From assembly GCA_020444045.1 (NCBI GenBank), contig JAHLLS010000010.1, forward strand, positions 62,001 to 126,000: a stretch of DNA of 64,000 nucleotides, in the 5' to 3' direction. Positions 60,969-64,000 of the stretch are shown one piece after another. A model generated the notes under the pieces. The model ran no database searches. It saw nothing but the letters and a program-made list of their open reading frames with translations, and had not been told where the DNA came from. Both the position numbers and the translations under genes were made by a program. The number at the start of each line of letters is the position of its first letter. Positions within the stretch are counted from its first letter, which is position 1. The stretch is from Deltaproteobacteria bacterium. GTDB taxonomy: Bacteria; Desulfobacterota; Desulfobacteria; Desulfobacterales; UBA5852.

Positions 60969-62156
60969 TTATAAGACGCCTGTGGTGTCCATTACTATAT
61001 TTAAGCCACACGCGTCTTGATGCGCCTTATCGTCACACATGCTTACGGCAATACGACGGAAATCATCCTGCCGTGCCTGAAAAGCGTTCACCACGCGGGG
61101 ATCGAAATACGTCCCGGCCCCCTCCTGGATGAGACGACCCGCCTCTTCGTGGGACATGCCCGGCTTGTAGATGCGGTGGCTGACCAGGGCGTCATAGACA
61201 TCGGCCACTGCCACCAGCCGCGCCGACAGGGCAATCGCCTCCCCCTTGATGCCGAACGGATACCCGCTTCCGTCCCATTTTTCATGGTGCCCCAGGGTGA
61301 TTTCGATCGCCCGGGATAAAAAGGGTCCCCCGCCCCCCATCTCTTCGCGCAGTTCCAACAGTGTATCCCCACCGATGGCCGGATGGGTTTCCATGATTTT
61401 ACGTTCCTCCGCGGTCAACTGGCCCTTCTTTAGCAGAATACCGTCCGGGATACCGACCTTACCGATATCGTGCAGAGCCGCCGTTTTGACCACCGTCCTG
61501 ATCCAGCTGTCGGAAATCGAGGCATCGGTCTTGGCCAGTTCCATTGCCAGAATCTCCACATATCGACAGATCCGGTCGAGATGTTTGCCCGTATCGTCGT
61601 CCCGGGCCTCCGTCATTTTGGCCATCGCAAAGATGATGCTGTCCCGGCTGCGAAGCAACTGTTGGCTGCGTTCTTCTACCTTTTTATCCAGATTCTCGCT
61701 CATTTCCTTCAATTCGGCATGGGCGATGGTCAATTGGCGCTGGAGATACCGCAGGGTGAGGTGGGTATTTACCCGGGTGATGACTTCTTCCGGCTGAAAG
61801 GGTTTGGTGATATAATCGACAGCCCCCATTTCAAGCCCCCTGACTTTGTCTTCCGTCCTTTCGGGGGCCGCAAGAAAAATCACCGGAATTTCAAACGTTG
61901 TCGGATCGGCCTTCAGGTTGCGGCAGATGCCAAACCCGTCCATTTCAGGCATCATGATGTCCAGCAAGATCAAGTCGGGCTTTTCCGTGGCCGCGACGGA
62001 CATAGCACTGGCACCATTCGGCGCCGTTAGCAGTCGGCATCCCTGCCCTTCCAGTATGGACTGCAGCACCTGGAGGTTGGAAGGATTATCGTCCACCATC
62101 AGGACGGTACCTTTATTTTGTGTCGGGCGACAGGGTGTATCGATTTTTTCTTCCAT
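60969..62156 (-). CDS. Receiver plus HD-GYP response regulator (c-di-GMP phosphodiesterase)
   Basis: From ATG 62156 (GGAGG 6 nt upstream) the product has 395 aa. The receiver domain (about residues 16-130) has LDIMMPEMDG as the phosphoacceptor region and ends TKPF. A coiled coil follows (about 140-185) and then an HD-GYP domain with HDIGKVGIPD, THPAIGG, HHEKWDGSGYP and ARLVAVADVYDAL. Such RpfG-like proteins hydrolyse cyclic di-GMP and control motility, biofilm or virulence genes. The catalytic HD and GYP-type residues are intact. Confidence 0.95.
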   Translation of the reverse strand: MEEKIDTPCRPTQNKGTVLMVDDNPSNLQVLQSILEGQGCRLLTAPNGASAMSVAATEKPDLILLDIMMPEMDGFGICRNLKADPTTFEIPVIFLAAPERTEDKVRGLEMGAVDYITKPFQPEEVITRVNTHLTLRYLQRQLTIAHAELKEMSENLDKKVEERSQQLLRSRDSIIFAMAKMTEARDDDTGKHLDRICRYVEILAMELAKTDASISDSWIRTVVKTAALHDIGKVGIPDGILLKKGQLTAEERKIMETHPAIGGDTLLELREEMGGGGPFLSRAIEITLGHHEKWDGSGYPFGIKGEAIALSARLVAVADVYDALVSHRIYKPGMSHEEAGRLIQEGAGTYFDPRVVNAFQARQDDFRRIAVSMCDDKAHQDACGLNIVMDTTGVL

Positions 62157-62340
62157 AATCAACCTCCACAACTCTCATCGAAACAGTTTAAGCCATCCTC
62201 TAACCCGTTTCTGATTTTTATTCACTGTATGGCGCATTTGTTTCGCTGATCTTTTCTATCGCCTGCAAGTGCAAAGGGGGACTGGCGTCCCCCTTCGATG
62301 GATATCGTTTTAATGAGAATGAGATTACCGGTCCATTGAC

Positions 62341-62577
62341 CTATGGCGACACCGGCTCGTCGGGGGAAGCATCCTCGGGATTCGGTTCCTCTTTTTTCGC
62401 AGGAGCCGGCTCACCATAAATGGTAAACACCCCTTCTTCCCCGGTCAGTATTCCCGGCCCCGGCTTGAGCTCGTTGTCGGGCTGATAGTGGAAGGGCTCG
62501 GGCGGCGTAGCGCAGCCGGCGACCAAAAGCCCCAACACCACACCGACCAGCACAATCAAACGCTTCAACGTATTCAT
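62341..62577 (-). CDS. Small proline-rich lipoprotein
   Basis: This 78-aa protein has a signal peptide with lipobox LVAGC, then a proline/glutamate-rich tail (TPPEPFHYQPDNEL, then PAKKEEPNPEDASPDEPVSP). It is exported and lipidated, probably outer-membrane. It begins 12 nt after the porin gene stop, so it is co-transcribed with the porin and may help its assembly or be a lipid-anchored partner. Confidence 0.7.
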   Translation of the reverse strand: MNTLKRLIVLVGVVLGLLVAGCATPPEPFHYQPDNELKPGPGILTGEEGVFTIYGEPAPAKKEEPNPEDASPDEPVSP

Positions 62578-62589
62578 ATAGCCCCCCCT

Positions 62590-63933
62590 CTAAAACTTCA
62601 CCCGCACGCCGGTCATGAGGGCATTGATGTCGTCGAAATCCGCCAGTTCCCGATCCAGATCATACCAGCGATACCCGATGTAATATTCGGACCCATACTC
62701 CGGAAAATCCTGGACCACCTGAAAACCCACCGACTTGGCTTCGTCCCCGTCCTGCGCCACATCGTCGTTGCGGGCATAGTCCAACGAGAAACGCGTTTCG
62801 CCGACCTCAAAAAACTGGTGCCGATAACCCACCTTGGCATAATAGAAAGTGGGATCGTCATTGCGTGACGTATTGTCCGGGTTCAGCAAGCCGCTGTCCA
62901 AATCCTGGATGCCCCCCGCCACCGTCAGGTTCAACCCGCTGCTGTGCAAGATCGAAGCGCTGCCGTTGTACTGGTTGTCCACGGTGTCGCTGGTGGCCTG
63001 GGGATCGGCATACGCCACGGCGGCGGCGAACTCCCAGTCCTCGCCCCACTTGGCCGCATACCGCAGGGCCACGTCCCCCCCGTCGGAGAGCAGCGAGCCG
63101 GACAGCTGAAAACCCCAGAACGCGGGGCTATCGTAACGCACCCGGTTTTGACGGCTCAGACCGTCGAAATCGTTGAACACGCTGCCCACCGTGACGGTCG
63201 AAAGGGCGTCGGTGTCGTCGTTGTAAAACAAAATCCCGCCGGCCATGTCCTCGACACTGGCATAGCCCACCACGCTGGTGCCCGACAGATCCATCTCCGA
63301 GGTGCCATCCGAGGCCGTACTGCCCTTACCCAGGTAAAGCTTGCCGAATCGTTTGGAGGTCAGCTGGGCATCCAGCCAGCGCTCGTTGAACCCGGTGCCA
63401 TTCCCGTCATCTGGATTCTTGTCTTCCTGGTTGACCACATTGCTGGCATTTGACTGGTACTCGAATTCCATGCGGGTGCCGATGGTGATGTCGTCGTTGA
63501 CCTTGGACTCGCCGATCAGCCCTATGCGCGATGACGAGTTGTCGTTGTCCACAAAGTAGTAGTCCGAACTGTCCCCGTCGTCGGCCGCCAGAAAGGCCCG
63601 GTTGACCTGACCGTAAAGCTGCACGGACACTTTGTCGCCCCCCTTGGTACGCAAAACGTCAGGGGGCACGGCCGCTCTGGCAACCTCGGCCTTGGCTGCT
63701 GCGGTGGCCTCCTGAACTGCCTTTTCGGAGAGTGCCTCCACCTGCTGCTGGAGCTTTTCGAGGGCTTTGGCCTGCGCTTCGATCTGGGCCTGCTGCTGCT
63801 TGATGATCTGCTCCATGCGCTCCAGCATCTTCTCGTCCACCGCACCGGCGGTTCCCGCCAGGCCAAACAGTATAAAACAGGCGGTACATGTTAGAATGAC
63901 ACATGTTCGAATCCATCGCATTCTGAGTCCCAT
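62590..63933 (-). CDS. Outer-membrane porin with N-terminal coiled coil
   Basis: From ATG 63933 (AGGAGG about 6 nt upstream) the product has 447 aa. It has a signal peptide ending GTAGA, a short coiled coil (KMLERMEQIIKQQQAQIE), then a Gram-negative porin domain with VQLYGQVNRAFL, alternating strands and a terminal aromatic residue (VRVKF) typical of beta-barrel proteins. The acidic loops (DDGDSSDYYFVDNDNSSS) are surface-exposed. It would provide passive transport through the outer membrane. It is followed 12 nt later by the small lipoprotein gene. Confidence 0.9.
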   Translation of the reverse strand: MGLRMRWIRTCVILTCTACFILFGLAGTAGAVDEKMLERMEQIIKQQQAQIEAQAKALEKLQQQVEALSEKAVQEATAAAKAEVARAAVPPDVLRTKGGDKVSVQLYGQVNRAFLAADDGDSSDYYFVDNDNSSSRIGLIGESKVNDDITIGTRMEFEYQSNASNVVNQEDKNPDDGNGTGFNERWLDAQLTSKRFGKLYLGKGSTASDGTSEMDLSGTSVVGYASVEDMAGGILFYNDDTDALSTVTVGSVFNDFDGLSRQNRVRYDSPAFWGFQLSGSLLSDGGDVALRYAAKWGEDWEFAAAVAYADPQATSDTVDNQYNGSASILHSSGLNLTVAGGIQDLDSGLLNPDNTSRNDDPTFYYAKVGYRHQFFEVGETRFSLDYARNDDVAQDGDEAKSVGFQVVQDFPEYGSEYYIGYRWYDLDRELADFDDINALMTGVRVKF

Positions 63934-64000
63934 GCAGACCTCCTTTTTCTGGTTATACAATCACGTCAATTGATTGCGGTGCTGTGACATTAAACAGGTC

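Overview
The window is a bacterial chromosome, most likely from a Gram-negative sulfate-reducer-type Desulfobacterota (Desulfosarcina/Desulfatibacillum-like). This rests on the synteny xerC-hslV-hslU-argB-argD-argG-argH-lysA-dapF, the slipin/NfeD pair, and the mix of HD-GYP, PilZ and STAS signalling genes beside a porin. The assignment is inference from gene order and protein style; there is no rRNA in the window.

Region 1 (1-21.2 kb) is GC-rich housekeeping sequence, almost all on the minus strand. It holds a partial receiver domain, tRNA-Cys and tRNA-Gly, phospholipid synthesis (pgsA), transaldolase (tal), folate (folK), lysine/DAP (dapF, lysA), arginine (argH, argG, argD, argB; no argF), the HslUV protease, XerC, a HAD phosphatase, a slipin with its NfeD protease partner, a family-4 uracil-DNA glycosylase, coaBC, a lipoprotein, and a transition zone with a SpoIIAA-like protein and a zinc-ribbon fragment.

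Region 2 (21,217-56,478) is a 35.2-kb integrated element, visibly less GC-rich. It is bounded by 39-nt direct repeats identical to the 5' half of tRNA-Arg(CCT). The intact tRNA is at the right end, next to the integrase and an excisionase-like gene. Its backbone looks like a stripped phage. There are small early genes, an unknown 414-aa zinc/HTH protein and a single-subunit polymerase of the PolA/T7-RNAP superfamily (TV-Pol-like). Further right are coiled-coil genes, a 1483-aa polyvalent/ejection-type protein and a terminase-small-like HTH protein. No portal, capsid, tail or large terminase gene is present. Two AT-rich cargo blocks interrupt the backbone. Cargo 1 (26.3-29.0 kb) carries a membrane coiled-coil protein, a HEPN-motif protein and an FRG-domain protein. 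Cargo 2 (40.1-47.0 kb) lies beside an IS3 orfA remnant. It has a radical-SAM + GHKL ATPase pair converging on a four-gene operon: ParB-like, PD-(D/E)XK nuclease, SNF2 helicase, ParB-like. These cargo blocks are the best candidates for undescribed antiphage systems. The right arm (47.2-54.8 kb) is mostly small minus-strand accessory genes: pentapeptide repeat, CoiA-like nuclease, lipoproteins.

Region 3 (56.5-64 kb) returns to GC-rich chromosome. It contains PilZ, SpoIIAA-like and STAS proteins, a receiver-HD-GYP c-di-GMP phosphodiesterase, lipoproteins and an outer-membrane porin.

All family calls come from reading motifs by eye; no database search was run.
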